Assembly (NCBI GenBank): GCA_943737045.1
Contig: CALSFV010000662.1
Location: 124,001-188,000, forward strand
Reading direction: 5' to 3'
From: Parapristionchus giblindavisi
Taxonomy: Eukaryota; Nematoda; Chromadorea; Rhabditida; Diplogasteridae
DNA: 64,000 bases
Within the stretch, counting starts at the first letter, position 1; every line of letters starts with the position of its first letter. Position numbers and translations under genes: made by a program. Shown in pieces: positions 25,001-39,370 of the stretch. The notes below the pieces were generated by a model. That model saw only the letters and a list, made by a program, of their open reading frames with translations, was not told the DNA's origin and ran no database searches.

Positions 25001-25553
25001 TTCGTTATCCCAATGTACATACTCATTACTTCTCATGTGTCTTCTTATTCCTATTCCAACATGCTGATTCACCCGTCATCAAGGAACAGGTACTCTTGGT
25101 ATACTGTATCTATTCATATTATTTATTGATTGTAGATCACTCGTATTCTCTTCGAAAGATTAGTAGCTCTTCGTCCTCATCCATGGGGTCTACTGATTAC
25201 ATTCATTGAATTAATTTCTAATCCACAATATAACTTCTGGGCCAATGACTTCACTAGATGTGCACCTGAGATCGAGAAGTATCTTCAATTTAATCTTACT
25301 TTATTATATTACTTTTTTTAAACTTTAATACTAATTTATACTTACAATATTAGTACAATGGATAGTATCATAATTGAATGAGCGATATCATATATATTAT
25401 AGTATATGTATTGACCAATTTATTATGTGAATACATTTCAGATTGTTCCAGAATGTAGCAAATACATGTGTAGTGAAGACAGGAGGATTGAATGGAGGAG
25501 AAGAAGGATCAACTCTATCTACTCCTCCTACTCCTGCTACTCCATCTGCATAG
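10161..25553 (+). CDS. CNOT1: CCR4-NOT complex scaffold subunit 1 (CNOT1 / NOT1; C. elegans ntl-1)
   Basis: 49 exons, 2316 aa (human 2376): 10161-10274, 10324-10470, 10537-10653, 11722-11859, 11908-12034, 12237-12415, 12465-12646, 12816-12885, 12935-13006, 13067-13213, 13270-13479, 13532-13615, 13664-13765, 14490-14747, 14799-14928, 15948-16108, 16160-16249, 16586-16707, 16786-16846, 16920-16994, 17199-17450, 17549-17665, 17838-17990, 18644-18727, 19399-19521, 19580-19792, 19916-19995, 20046-20177, 20238-20458, 20750-20906, 20960-21131, 21184-21368, 21417-21600, 21659-21791, 21843-21954, 22002-22130, 22230-22353, 23002-23178, 23229-23321, 23412-23587, 23639-23747, 23805-23962, 24016-24208, 24280-24456, 24530-24679, 24738-24918, 24965-25089, 25136-25278, 25442-25553. 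Regions in order: N-terminal HEAT region ([20 protein letters not shown]); low-complexity Gly/Ser linker (exons 14-16); MIF4G CAF1-binding domain from about residue 985 ([31 protein letters not shown]); CNOT9-binding DUF3819 from about 1275 ([19 protein letters not shown]); NOT1 superfamily C-terminus from about 1780 ([47 protein letters not shown] block). It scaffolds cytoplasmic mRNA deadenylation. The first three exons are poorly conserved, so the start is less certain than the rest. Confidence 0.95.
10668..11685. mobile_element. Non-autonomous TIR element (CACAGAGAATCTGG family) in CNOT1 intron 3
   Basis: CACAGAGAATCTGGAGCAAG at the left end is mirrored by the right end GCTCCAGATTCTCTGTG. 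TA dinucleotides flank both sides (10666-10667 and 11686-11687). It is about 1.0 kb with no transposase ORF and shares its ends with the RNPS1 intron 2 elements. A separate internal hairpin lies at 10965-11065. Confidence 0.8.
10965..11065. repeat. Internal perfect-like hairpin inside the CNOT1 intron 3 element
   Basis: GTTTCCCCGCTTCTCCTAA on the left pairs with TTAGGAGAAGCGAGGAAAC on the right. Pairing continues through ACCAATAT/ATATTGGCG, leaving a loop of roughly 20 bases. The stem is about 38 bp. It may be a nested MITE. Confidence 0.65.
13925..14000. repeat. Degenerate TCTATC/TCTCTA simple repeat in CNOT1 intron 13
   Basis: Pyrimidine-rich short tandem units (TCTATCTC and variants) in a 724-bp intron. 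I could not find an in-frame exon in this intron. Confidence 0.7.
14937..15901. mobile_element. TIR element with long inverted arms in CNOT1 intron 15
   Basis: The left end TGAGAGATTGTCTGAGGGAA and the right end TTCCCTCAGACAGGCTCTCA are inverted and flanked by TA on both sides. Inner arms of about 120 bp (AGTGCACTACCAGGCGACC at about 15031 and its complement near 15820) are also inverted. A tRNA B-box-like GGTTCGAAACC occurs at about 15339. No transposase ORF. Confidence 0.75.
17698..17790. repeat. Dispersed repeat of about 90 bp (copy 1) in CNOT1 intron 22
   Basis: A degraded block containing GAAAGAATGGGAG, an A-rich middle and AAATCTAAAACGAT. Related blocks occur at about 42766-42850 (coiled-coil gene intron) and 48511-48605 (receptor gene intron). 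Confidence 0.55.
18021..18224. mobile_element. hAT-type MITE with internal tandem units (CATAGATCGAA subfamily) in CNOT1 intron 23
   Basis: Ends are CATAGATCGAA and TTCGACCTATG, with a perfect 8-bp target duplication ATCCACAT on both sides. Inside are about four tandem units of roughly 35-40 bp, each containing CTGACCGCATTTTGAGCC. It has the same length (204 bp) as the copy at 47913-48116. Confidence 0.9.
18932..19372. mobile_element. Palindromic TIR element flanked by TA in CNOT1 intron 24
   Basis: GGGAATGGTTTTTGTGATGG on the left is the exact inverse of the right end. Complementarity extends for about 150 bp per arm with a few mismatches. TA flanks both ends (18930-18931 and 19373-19374). 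Overlapping ORFs on both strands are by-products of the palindrome. Confidence 0.85.
22402..22983. mobile_element. TIR element (CCGTCAAAACG ends) flanked by TA in CNOT1 intron 37
   Basis: CCGTCAAAACGAAAAAAAGT at the left is mirrored by the right end ...TTTTTTCGTTTTGACGG, flanked by TA on both sides. The interior includes GAACGCTGTTTTGT, also found near 18465 in intron 23, so a diverged relative sits there. No transposase ORF. Confidence 0.85.
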
Positions 25554-26733
25554 AATCATTATTGTAATTAGTATTATATTCTATCTTTACATAGTATCCA
25601 TCACTAACTAGTCAATGTCAATGATAATGTTGTACATCATAATTGAATGAATCAATCTGGACGAGTAGAAGATTGTTGTATGTATAGATAGTAATAGAAT
25701 GAGTGAATAACTCATATTGATCTCTCTCATTCCAATTCTTCTTTCTTCTATCATATAATCACCTCATTCATTTCATGTACCATCATTATTTGTAGTTGAA
25801 CATTCACTTCTATTCATTCATTCATTCTCATTCTGAGATACTTTCCTTCTTCTTTTCCATTGTCCCCGTCTCACTTGTATTTCTTTATGAAAGTAATTAA
25901 CGAGTATGAATATTGATCTTTAGACTTATTTATAGATCTATGTCACTACTCTTATTCCCTATATGTACACTATTTCCTTCCCTTTTATTCTTTCCTTCTC
26001 ATTACTCCTTTTCCCAGTCCTTATTTTGAGCTGTACAAGTTTGCGTGCATTTCGGAATGTAAAGTCAATATAGTAAGAGTGTGCTAATCAATATAGTGAG
26101 ACATTATTAGTGTCCCTGTGTACTGTAAGTATAGATGACCAATATTGATTATGTCTTTTATAACTGATAACTCTTTATCTATCCTTGTCATAAGGATGAA
26201 CCGATACGGTATCTTTCGTCCTTTGACGTGTTTATCTTGATCCTTCATCAACTTCTCTTCATTCGTTATATGAATGAATGCTACCGTTTGAGCCAATCTC
26301 ATTGATTATTGTATTCCATCCTCTTCATGCACCATCCTTTCTATACTGTTATAAATCCCCCTCCCATCCGTCCCCTCCCCTTAGCACTCATTTTGTTTTG
26401 CTTTCATTGGTCCCTTTCTTCCCATTTTTGTTCATTATCGTGTTCTACTAGTTGCTAACCTCACCTTTCCTTTCCTTTCCTTTATTCATTCTTTGTTGTT
26501 CTTTGATTCTTCATCTCTTATAGATAGATAGATGCAATTGGACAGTACATTGTACATGAGAAGTGCTTCATTTGCAATCTTTTATTTTACTCATTCCTTG
26601 TGTGTATTTTAGATTTCCTCTTTTCCCTTTTCTCCTTTTATAATCAAAAAAATAAGCATAAAAATAATTACATTCCTTTAACACGTTTATATGTATATGA
26701 GAGTATGAGATCGTTTTGAACGATTTACAATAT
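25554..26733. other. Spacer between convergent CNOT1 and a secreted-protein gene
   Basis: About 1.2 kb of AT-rich, pyrimidine-rich sequence holding both 3' UTRs. Short ORFs here show no conserved motif. I see no gene. Confidence 0.6.
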
Positions 26734-27904
26734 CTATGAAAATGATTTCTTCATATTTTTCATCATTTTCTTATTTTCTCTATCTATGCTATCTAATAAC
26801 TCCCAAAATTTATTTTTCCTTTTTGGTTGGAGGGGATTATAGAATGGATCTTGTATTCTAAACTGTGGATCAGCTAATGAAGGGAATTGTAGATTAGGTA
26901 ATCCATGAGGTCTAGATGTACTTGGTTCAACTGTTGGTAGAGTCATTGGTTTAGGTGTAGTGAATAATGATACAAGTGGATTGGGAGTGAATGGATTAGA
27001 TAGAGATACTGGATTATTGAATCCTAATAGATTATCGAATAGATCAAATGGTGAAGACTGCCTTTTCACTCGTCTATAATTAAATATAAGGGAATTAGCT
27101 ATAGGTAATATTTAATAATACCTTTTAGCTCTGAAATTATCTTGACTGAATGACTGAACTGCCCCTTGAGACATCATTTGAATCATTGATTGGAATAGAC
27201 CTGGTTGTACTTCTCCATCTTCATTCTCTTTTGCATTGAAAAGTAAATCAAAGGACCTGATTAAACGCTTTATCGTTTCAATATTTATTTATTATTTACT
27301 TACTTTTCTAAAATAGATGGAGTGGTTGTAGGCTTAGGAGTTGTTGTAGTAGTTGGAGTAGTTGGTATAATACCAAGATCTTTCATATCCTATTGATCAT
27401 GTTAAGTAATATTATTATTTATTTATTAATCAATCTATACCTGTTCTAGCATTTTTGCTCCTCTCTCGAATGGATCAATATATGGGGCTAATAATTGTCT
27501 CAAAGGGGATACTGTAGTGGTTGTTGTTGTAGTCTCTTGTAATGCATCGATTAGATCGAATAATCCTTTTGAACGTGATAAGGGAGATTCTTTACGTCGT
27601 TGTTCTATCTTGATTGAGTAAATATATTGAGATATAGATGTATAGATAGATACCTTCTCAGCATAAGTGAGAGCCTTATGATTTTCTTGCATCATATCGT
27701 ACATATGAGAGAATGGACGAAGGAATGGTTCAATGATTGCATTTGCATCCACATCAGATAGAAATGGAGAAGAAGGAACTAGATTATTCAATTGAGATAT
27801 ACAAAGATTATATGATCAAATTAAATCTAACCTTTTTGTTGTTGAGCACAATGGCAGAGTTGGAAGATGAATAGCGTAAAAGTAAATAGTATTGATATAG
27901 TCAT
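26734..27904 (-). CDS. Unrecognised secreted protein with Thr/Pro linkers
   Basis: Six exons: 27904-27832, 27778-27654, 27608-27441, 27389-27304, 27256-27122 and 27073-26734, giving 308 aa with continuous phase. It opens with a clear signal peptide (MTISILFTFTLFIFQLCHCA then QQQK). The mature part has a recurring LFD-type motif (KGLFDLIDALQ, KSFDLLFNA, SPFDLFDNLLG) separated by Thr-rich linkers (ETTTTTTVSP, TTPTTTTTPKPTTTPS). A basic Lys/Met-rich tail ends KNMKKSFS. There are almost no cysteines after the signal peptide. A dibasic KR/RVKR site precedes the last LFD block. I do not recognise a family. A secreted or secretory-pathway peptide precursor is possible but unproven. It is divergent from UBE2L3. 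Confidence 0.75.
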
Positions 27905-28452
27905 AGATAGATAGATGGGAGGTATGAGATAGAGCTTACTCACAATGACTCCTTATCACCTTTTCATCTATTCTATTCATTCTCGTTAGTTGTCTTTCTC
28001 TATCACTCTTGATCTTATTGAGGATAGAGTTGTACTAAATGAAGTTCGATCCATTGTCCCACTTTCTCTTTCATTCCAATATCCAAGTCATTTGAACACA
28101 AGTTTGAAAGGGATCAGCTATTACTAATAATTTCGAAATGTTTCTATGTATTGATGTAAATTGCACAATCACTGAAAACTTTATATATTGAAATTGGAGT
28201 TGATCATGCTAATAACTCTCTGACATCTTAGAAGTTGTTTACTCAATATTCTAGTATATATTTTATATTTTGTGTCCGAATGCGTGTGTTTCGCTCTTAC
28301 TGTTACTAAGCAACAAGTGGTAGTTGAATAGATGAATAGACAGATTCCAATCGTACTCTTTACCATTTTACTATACTTGTTCCTATTCATTCATCCACTT
28401 ATTAATTAATTTGTTGATTGACTTTCTATTTATATATCTGAATCTCTTTCAT
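27905..28452. promoter_or_regulatory. Upstream region between divergent secreted-protein and UBE2L3 genes
   Basis: 548 bp between two divergent starts. AT-rich, no defined box recognised. The regulatory role is inferred from orientation only. Confidence 0.4.
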
Positions 28453-29218
28453 ATGTCATCATCTCGTCGTCTTCAGAAGGAATTGGGAGACCTGAAGGAA
28501 TGTGGAGTGAAGGCTTATAATAATGTAGAATATGATGAACAGAATCTACTCCATTGGGTTGTCACACTTCTTCCCGTATGTTATTATTTAATACCTCATT
28601 TATATTTTGAATGTGGTTCAGAAATGAACTAGTTCTTTGATATATGAGAGGGAGAGATTATATGTAGATAGTTTGCTTTCATTCTCTATAATGTCGTTAT
28701 TTTCTCCTTTTACGAGATGTTATTCCAGGATAAGGAGCCGTACAGTAAGGGAGCCTTCCGAGTATCGATTGATTTCCCTGCTGATTATCCCTTCAAACCT
28801 CCAAAGATCACTTTCCTCACGAAGATATATCATCCCAATATAGATGACAAGGGACAGGTTTGTAGATGACTATCATATAGATTTTTATGATGTATACTGT
28901 AGGTATGTCTGGGTATTGTATCTCCTGATAACTGGAAACCAGCTACAAGGACTGAACAAGTACTTATGGCACTACTTGGATTGATCAATGAACCTGAACC
29001 TGATCATCCTCTTAGGTATCAAAATACGTATTTATATTATTGTCAATTTTAATTATTCATATATTTGGACTATCTATCTCATAAACGCATCTAATGATAA
29101 ATGCTAAATGATTGATTGTAGATCTGATCTAGCAGAAGAATTCCTTAAGGATCGAAAGAAGTTTAACAAAACAGCTGAAGATTTCACTAAGAAACATGCA
29201 GATAAGAGGCCAGAGTAA
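28453..29218 (+). CDS. UBE2L3: E2 ubiquitin-conjugating enzyme, UBE2L3 / UBC-18 type
   Basis: Exons 28453-28575, 28729-28857, 28903-29015 and 29122-29218 give 153 aa (human UBE2L3 154). The UBC fold is complete: [18 protein letters not shown] helix, [18 protein letters not shown] with the HPN motif, the catalytic cysteine in GQVCLGIV, and [20 protein letters not shown] in the C-terminal helices. The Phe in KPPKITF and the general pattern are those of UBE2L3 (UbcH7), an E2 that transfers ubiquitin only to cysteine and works with HECT and RBR ligases such as parkin and ARIH1. The C. elegans orthologue is ubc-18. Nothing is missing. Confidence 0.96.
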
Positions 29219-29940
29219 TAGATATATAATGTATTCTATATTCACTATATTGTATCCTATCCATCCCATTCATTCATTCATCCATCTTTTCTTTCACATT
29301 CATATTCATTGTTACCGATAGATATATTTGTTATCATGAATCCATATATTGATTGATATATAGGAAACATTGGATTTACGGATTGACAAATGATCAATAT
29401 ATTCGTGTTTCTGTCCATCTCGGTAATGTATTCTGTTCATCTTTGATAATATCTTTATTATTATCATTATTATTATTATTCTATTTAATTTAATTCAATA
29501 CTCAATTGCTTTCTTTATTCAAAGTTCAGTGATCGATTTTCTTTATTTGTTTTTACCTTATGTACAATAATATTCGCACCTAAATTTTATCTAGTTCCTT
29601 TTATAAAAATGTCTCAGCAGAATTCCAATCAGTTGTGTCCGATAAACGAGGTCTTTTCATATCATTGTCGTTTATTCTAATCTCATTAATTATCTATACT
29701 CGGCATGATTTTTCCAACATGAATGGTTATCTAGATCTTCTTATTCAACAGAAGAATGTTATACACACTTGGAGTGAGGGAATAGAAAGATATATAGATA
29801 GAGAGTGAGAGAAAGAAGAAAGAGAAGGAGAAGGAATTGGTTGTATCTGACGTGGCTTCATTCACTCCTCCCTTTATATTCATTCATTTCATCCTTTATT
29901 CCATTCTTATTCTAATCTCATAGACTATTCATCTATTACC
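29219..29940. other. Spacer between UBE2L3 and GDP-L-fucose synthase genes
   Basis: About 720 bp, AT-rich, with purine-rich stretches near 29785-29840 (GAGAGAGAAAGAAG type). No gene supported. Confidence 0.6.
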
Positions 29941-33427
<3,487 letters not shown>

Positions 33428-33737
33428 ACTATAATATCTATTATATCTATCACACCTCATATTGTTTAACATAATATCATTTATTTATTGTTTATATCCT
33501 CAATATTTCATGAAATATATTTGTTCTCAAAATAGTTTTAATGGTATAAATATGTTTGTATACTTTATATATCGTGTTCTACTACGAACAGTTCATTTTG
33601 TCTCTTTTCTCTTCTCTATCCTCTTCTATAAGTGTTTCTCATGATTCATTTGAACACTCAAGTACATCGAAGTATTCTCATGATTTATACGGATCTATCT
33701 CCATTATCTATCATATTCTATTCATTCAGTCATTGCT
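33428..33737. other. Spacer between GDP-L-fucose synthase and the small secreted-protein gene
   Basis: 310 bp, AT-rich, no feature recognised. Confidence 0.6.
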
Positions 33738-34419
33738 ATGAGGACCCTTCCTCTTATTATCGTATTCTTCTTCATTTTCTTCATTCAATCATCTATTGCT
33801 GAGGATAAGTAAGTAATTGTAACCTTGACCATATCTGTATAATATAAATTGTTACAGGACAACTAAAGTAACAGCTGTCACCCCTCCTCCCTCTAAAGGT
33901 GAGATCAAACTATAGATACGAATGATAGATGAAGTATACTGTAGGTACAACGGCCACCGTACCCCGTCACGTCCCTGTGAGACGTCCTATGCGTAGACGA
34001 CCTGTTACAGGTCACAAGGTACGATATATGTGAGATATACAATATTAATTAACTAATTTCAGGGAACTACCAAAACTCCTGTGCGACGGTACTACAAGCT
34101 CTATTTAAAATAATATTCATTAATACAATATTGCATTCCTTCAAGTGAATTCATTGATCAATATGTAATGAATGACTGCAAAATATTGATTTATAGACCA
34201 GGTCCAACTCCACCATCCAAACCGACAAAATCAACTCCATCTCCTGTATCGGTTGGAGCACCTGGTATCGTACCTCCAAAAGGAATCGCATCTCAACTTA
34301 ATCAGGCCAAGTAATCTACTATACAAATACAGTAACCACTAATTCATTCATTTAGATTCCGTGATTTCCTCACACTCGCTAAATCGCTTCTTCGTAGAAG
34401 TCGTCGTATTTCATCATAA
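33738..34419 (+). CDS. Small secreted Pro/Arg/Thr-rich protein, unrecognised
   Basis: Six exons: 33738-33808, 33858-33898, 33945-34018, 34063-34088, 34197-34310 and 34356-34419, giving 129 aa. A strong signal peptide (MRTLPLIIVFFFIFFIQSSIA) is followed by a basic, proline-rich mature region (VPRHVPVRRPMRRRPVTGHK, PTPPSKPTKSTPSPVSV) and a basic tail (LLRRSRRISS). Exon 4 can also be read through its donor to a nearby stop (ending YYKLYLK), so a shorter isoform is possible. No cysteines, no recognised domain. The composition would suit a matrix, cuticle-associated or antimicrobial-like peptide, but I assign no function. Confidence 0.7.
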
Positions 34420-34585
34420 ATTGATATTCTTCATTTCTATCACATGATCTCTGTATTATAATCCATATTGGATTTGTCCCAATTTTAATTGCTATTAATC
34501 AATGCGAGTAAATCATTCATTTATTGATACTATGTCATAATCTATACAACATAACGATAACAAGATAACGATAAAATCGCACTGT

Positions 34586-35107
<522 letters not shown>

Positions 35108-35805
35108 TTACGAGCCATGTCAAATAAGTTTCACGACGCTATAAAAAAAAAAACAAATAAGAAAAACATATTTATTGCAAAAATGCATCGATCACTTCGG
35201 ACGAATAAATCGACTAATTCTTGCTAATCATTCCTAAATACAGAAATGGAGAGGTAGCAATTAAAGTGACGCTCGGAACAAGAAATATTTCAAATGTTTA
35301 TAAACTAGTTTTTTTTCTTATATGACTTAGTTATGTGATTTTTCCTTTTTATTTAGTTTCCATTCCGATTATAATTTGCTTTAGTTCGTGGTTCATCACT
35401 CATTCATCGATTCTTGAATCAATAAACATTGCAGAACAAATTTACTTTTTAAGAATTTGTTTTTCTTACATCGGTTCTCTTTCGTATTTTTTATTTACTT
35501 AATGATTTCAGCCTTATTAGTGCAATTATCGATTAATGTTGAAGGCGATACGAGCTGGTTCACGTCATCTAGAAGCTATCTACAGTCGTCCGTATATAAC
35601 GGGCAGTCCCACACGGAGCTGGCAACATCAAGAAAAGGTCTAATTTTCATTCTACAGTAAATGGGCTCATCATCGTTCTGAGTAAGAAATACTAACAAAA
35701 ACGTTAAAACCTTACCAAACGAGCTATTTAACTATTTTGTGATTTTTTTGTGCTTTTATCGCATTGTAGAAATTCCGTTACTTTGCTTTTAGCCTGGCTT
35801 ATGAC

Positions 35806-36000
35806 CATAGGCGGGCGAGTGAAAACGAATTCTTTTTGTACACAGTCTTGCCTTCCGTTGCGGGGCCTTGTGCATAGCTTTGCCTCGCAAAAATTGGAAA
35901 ATTTCCAGTCAAATCTGCTAAAAAATGGCCATGCGCATAGCCTTGCCTTACAATTCCCCGGTTTGCGTACAGCTTTTCCTCCAGCGTGCACCCACCTATG
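35806..36000. mobile_element. hAT-type MITE (CATAGGCGGGCG subfamily)
   Basis: Ends are CATAGGCGGGCG and CACCCACCTATG, with a perfect 8-bp target duplication CTTATGAC (35798-35805 and 36001-36008). The 195-bp body is a relative of the copy at 3271-3462. Confidence 0.92.
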
Positions 36001-36254
36001 CTTATGACAAATTCTCTGCTGCTGCAGTGCGTTAAAATAAAACATAAAATCGCCTTCTGAGAGATTGTAATCTATTTTGAAGGTGTTCATGTTTCACCTA
36101 TGCAGGTCAAATGCCATTTTTTAAAATTTATGTACCGCTGCGTTCTATAGATTGTGATTTGCTATGTGACAGGATGTCGAAATAATAAAAGCGGCAAATA
36201 AATAGCTGATAATTTCTGTAAATTCTTCAGTCTCATCGATCGATTTCTTTATCG

Positions 36255-36730
36255 CGGATCTCCTGTAAAAACGTAGGAAAATGAGACCTTTTTTCCGACA
36301 GTTTGTAAATTTTTCTCACCGATTTGGATGAGATTTATATGATTGACCATAATGACGTAAAGGAAAAGGCTTAGGCACTTGGTTTCGCCAAATTTGCATT
36401 TTTATTGATTTTTTATCTTCCACTTCGGGCAGCCATATCTCACTCAATTTTTGACCTGCAGCAAGAAAGTTTTTTCTAATCGACTCGAAATGAGCTGTTG
36501 TAGAAGTTACTCAACAAAGGATATGTGCAAAAACGCGATCTTCTACCTGTTTTCTTGGAAAAACTGATTTTTTGAGTATAAAAAATCGATAAAAATACAA
36601 ATTTGGCTAAACCAAGTGCCTAGGGCTTCTCCTTTATGTCATTATGGTCAATCATAAAAATCTCATCCGAATCGGTGAGAAAAATTTAAAAAACTTTCGG
36701 TTGGCTTCTTTCATTCTTACAGGAGATCCG
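36255..36730. mobile_element. Long palindromic element between the H3 genes
   Basis: CGGATCTCCTGTAA on the left is mirrored by TTACAGGAGATCCG on the right. Inverted matches continue inward (TCTCACCGAT/ATCGGTGAGA, GACCATAATGAC/GTCATTATGGTC, CACTTGGTTT/AAACCAAGTG). No coding capacity. Confidence 0.75.
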
Positions 36731-37339
36731 TGTTATAGAAAGGCCTAATGTTATGCTTGGGAATGTAAAACTACTCTGTACAGAGCCCCATTTAGCCTAG
36801 TCCACACAGAAACTATTTCAATAAAAAGTTTTACTAATCCATAAGCAGAAAACACATTCTGTAAATTTCGTTAGGAATTGCTTAGGACTCCACACATATC
36901 TGTGCGTAGCTGCTCTCGTCTTAGCATTTGGCCTCGCAACAATGCGCTCTTAAATAACCTCCTAAAGTTGAAATAGCCTGAGTGATGTCATCCTTGGCTG
37001 GGACATAAAGTTTATTTTTTACACAGAAAGTTTGGGTGAAATTTTGGGTTAATACAATTGTCTTGTTTTATTTGGCGTTTTTACGTGTGCAGTTCTTAAA
37101 AAATGTATGTTCTCTCTATTGACGCTTTTGATTCGATGATAGCACAGTCTCCGCAACCATTGGTATCGTTGTAGTAAATGTTATTATTATAACTGCCATG
37201 ACAAATTATGCTATTAGTCAACGGTACAAATTATTTATTGATAGATACGAGGTATATATACATTAGAAAGAATGATTAAGAGCGAGTAGGGAGATCATTG
37301 GTACTTTTGAATGAAGAAATAAACAATAATTATTAGTGA

Positions 37340-37818
<479 letters not shown>

Positions 37819-39370
37819 CTAAATGAGACTAAATATATTATTAAATAATTGGGTGGGGAAGTATTATGTGGGCCGGTATTAGAAAAATATTTATATTTTC
37901 GAAAATAAACGAAGAGAAAAAACGGAGCAACCGCTTACAAGGGAAGTCTTTTATGCCTCAGTGAGACTTTTGAATAAGAGTATTTTTCCTCGATAGGTAT
38001 AGGTTAAATATGATGGGAGCCAAAAAATTAGCTGCTGCCATGCACTTTCAGATTTTTTATAATTAATTTTAATTTTGTGAAAATGCAATTTTCAAGTGCG
38101 CACGCAGTATTTTTAACGCCGCTAAGTTTTCACGGCTCTTTCAGGGGCTCCTTATTTCATATACTGCTTGTCGCCTACGTTTTATGATTTTTTTCAACAT
38201 TTTTTAAAAATTTACAAAATTAAAATTAATTATATAAAATCTGAAAGTGCATGGCAGCAGCTAATTTTTTGGCTCCTATCATATTTTTCCTATACCTATC
38301 GAGGAAAAATACTGTTATTCAAAAGTCTCACTGAGACTAAAAAGACTTCCCTTGTTAGGCTGAAGGAAGTAACACAAGAATGAATGAATAAAAAGCGGGA
38401 GATCTAGTAAGGTACGCGAACCGCGACGCGTCACTAACGCCTAGCCCGGATAGTTCTCACGCGCCAATCGATAACAGGAAAGTAGATAAACCTAAACTAA
38501 AACATGTGTCCACTATGCATTTAAAGCTTGGTCCAATAACCCAAAACATAAAATGATCCAAATGTTGTTGCTAAATATTCGAGAAAGAGTAGGGAAAATG
38601 CTTGCTGGATCATTGTACAGCTAGAATGAAGAAAACTAGTGAGATGGGTGAAATTTTTTAGCATGAAGAATAGATAGATTCTAAAATTGGGGCACAACTA
38701 TACATACGACAAGGGAAAAGATACATGAATCTATTTCATAGCGACATATAAATTACACAAAAAAAATTCATAAAATAATTAAGTTATTGAAAAGACATAA
38801 AAAATATTGAAGAAGTACCGAAATTGAAAGAGTGTGCAAAGAAGAGAGGCAGAATTCAGAAAATGTGGAAAGGTGGCTAGCCAACTTTTCTTGATGAAAA
38901 CCTGGCTATAACTTGGCAAGAATTCAAATATTAGTAAATTTGTGTTCACTTTCGGATCATTTTAAATTAAAAAAATTGCTATAAAATTTCTATTCTGCTT
39001 TGATATGATAGGTTCTCAATAGACATACGATTTACAGTTCATAGATCTGGATTTTATTTGAGTTGCTATAATTAAATATACTTAATGCCTAATAGATTGG
39101 CTAGCCAGCTTTAGAGCCCTTTTGGCCACGGAGGGAGCTGGAAACCAGGTTGCTCAATGATGGCTAGCCGCGTTTTACAAATTTTCTCGTTCTTCAAATA
39201 AAAGTTGGAATACTGCCAAGTCCCTCCCCTTGGCAAAAATCCAGGTCTTACAAAGACCGCGAAAACAAAGTTATTCAAAATATTATTTTACCAAGGTCAG
39301 CGAAATAATTATTACGATTTCATTTAAGAAAGGGTATACGGAGTATATCGTGTTGAACTATTTATCCTAG
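37819..39370. other. Spacer between H3.3-like gene and coiled-coil gene
   Basis: Holds a Harbinger-type MITE (37938-38354). Beyond it are GC-richer fragments near 38410-38465, one resembling a tRNA-like D-arm/T-arm joined without an anticodon arm, and several GGCTAGCC-containing blocks (about 38873, 39165 and 39460). No gene supported. Confidence 0.55.
37938..38354 (+). mobile_element. PIF/Harbinger-type palindromic MITE, copy 1
   Basis: 417 bp, starting CAAGGGAAGTC and ending GACTTCCCTTG, flanked by TTA on both sides (a typical TWA duplication). Arms are near-perfect inverted repeats (for example AAATTAGCTGCTGCCATGCA). It is nearly identical to copy 2 at 40684-41100 in opposite orientation. 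Confidence 0.88.

Noticed and set aside
35728..36090. 120-codon minus-strand ORF between the H3 genes
   Set aside because: It covers the hAT MITE; codons come from the repeat, with relatives in another MITE copy.
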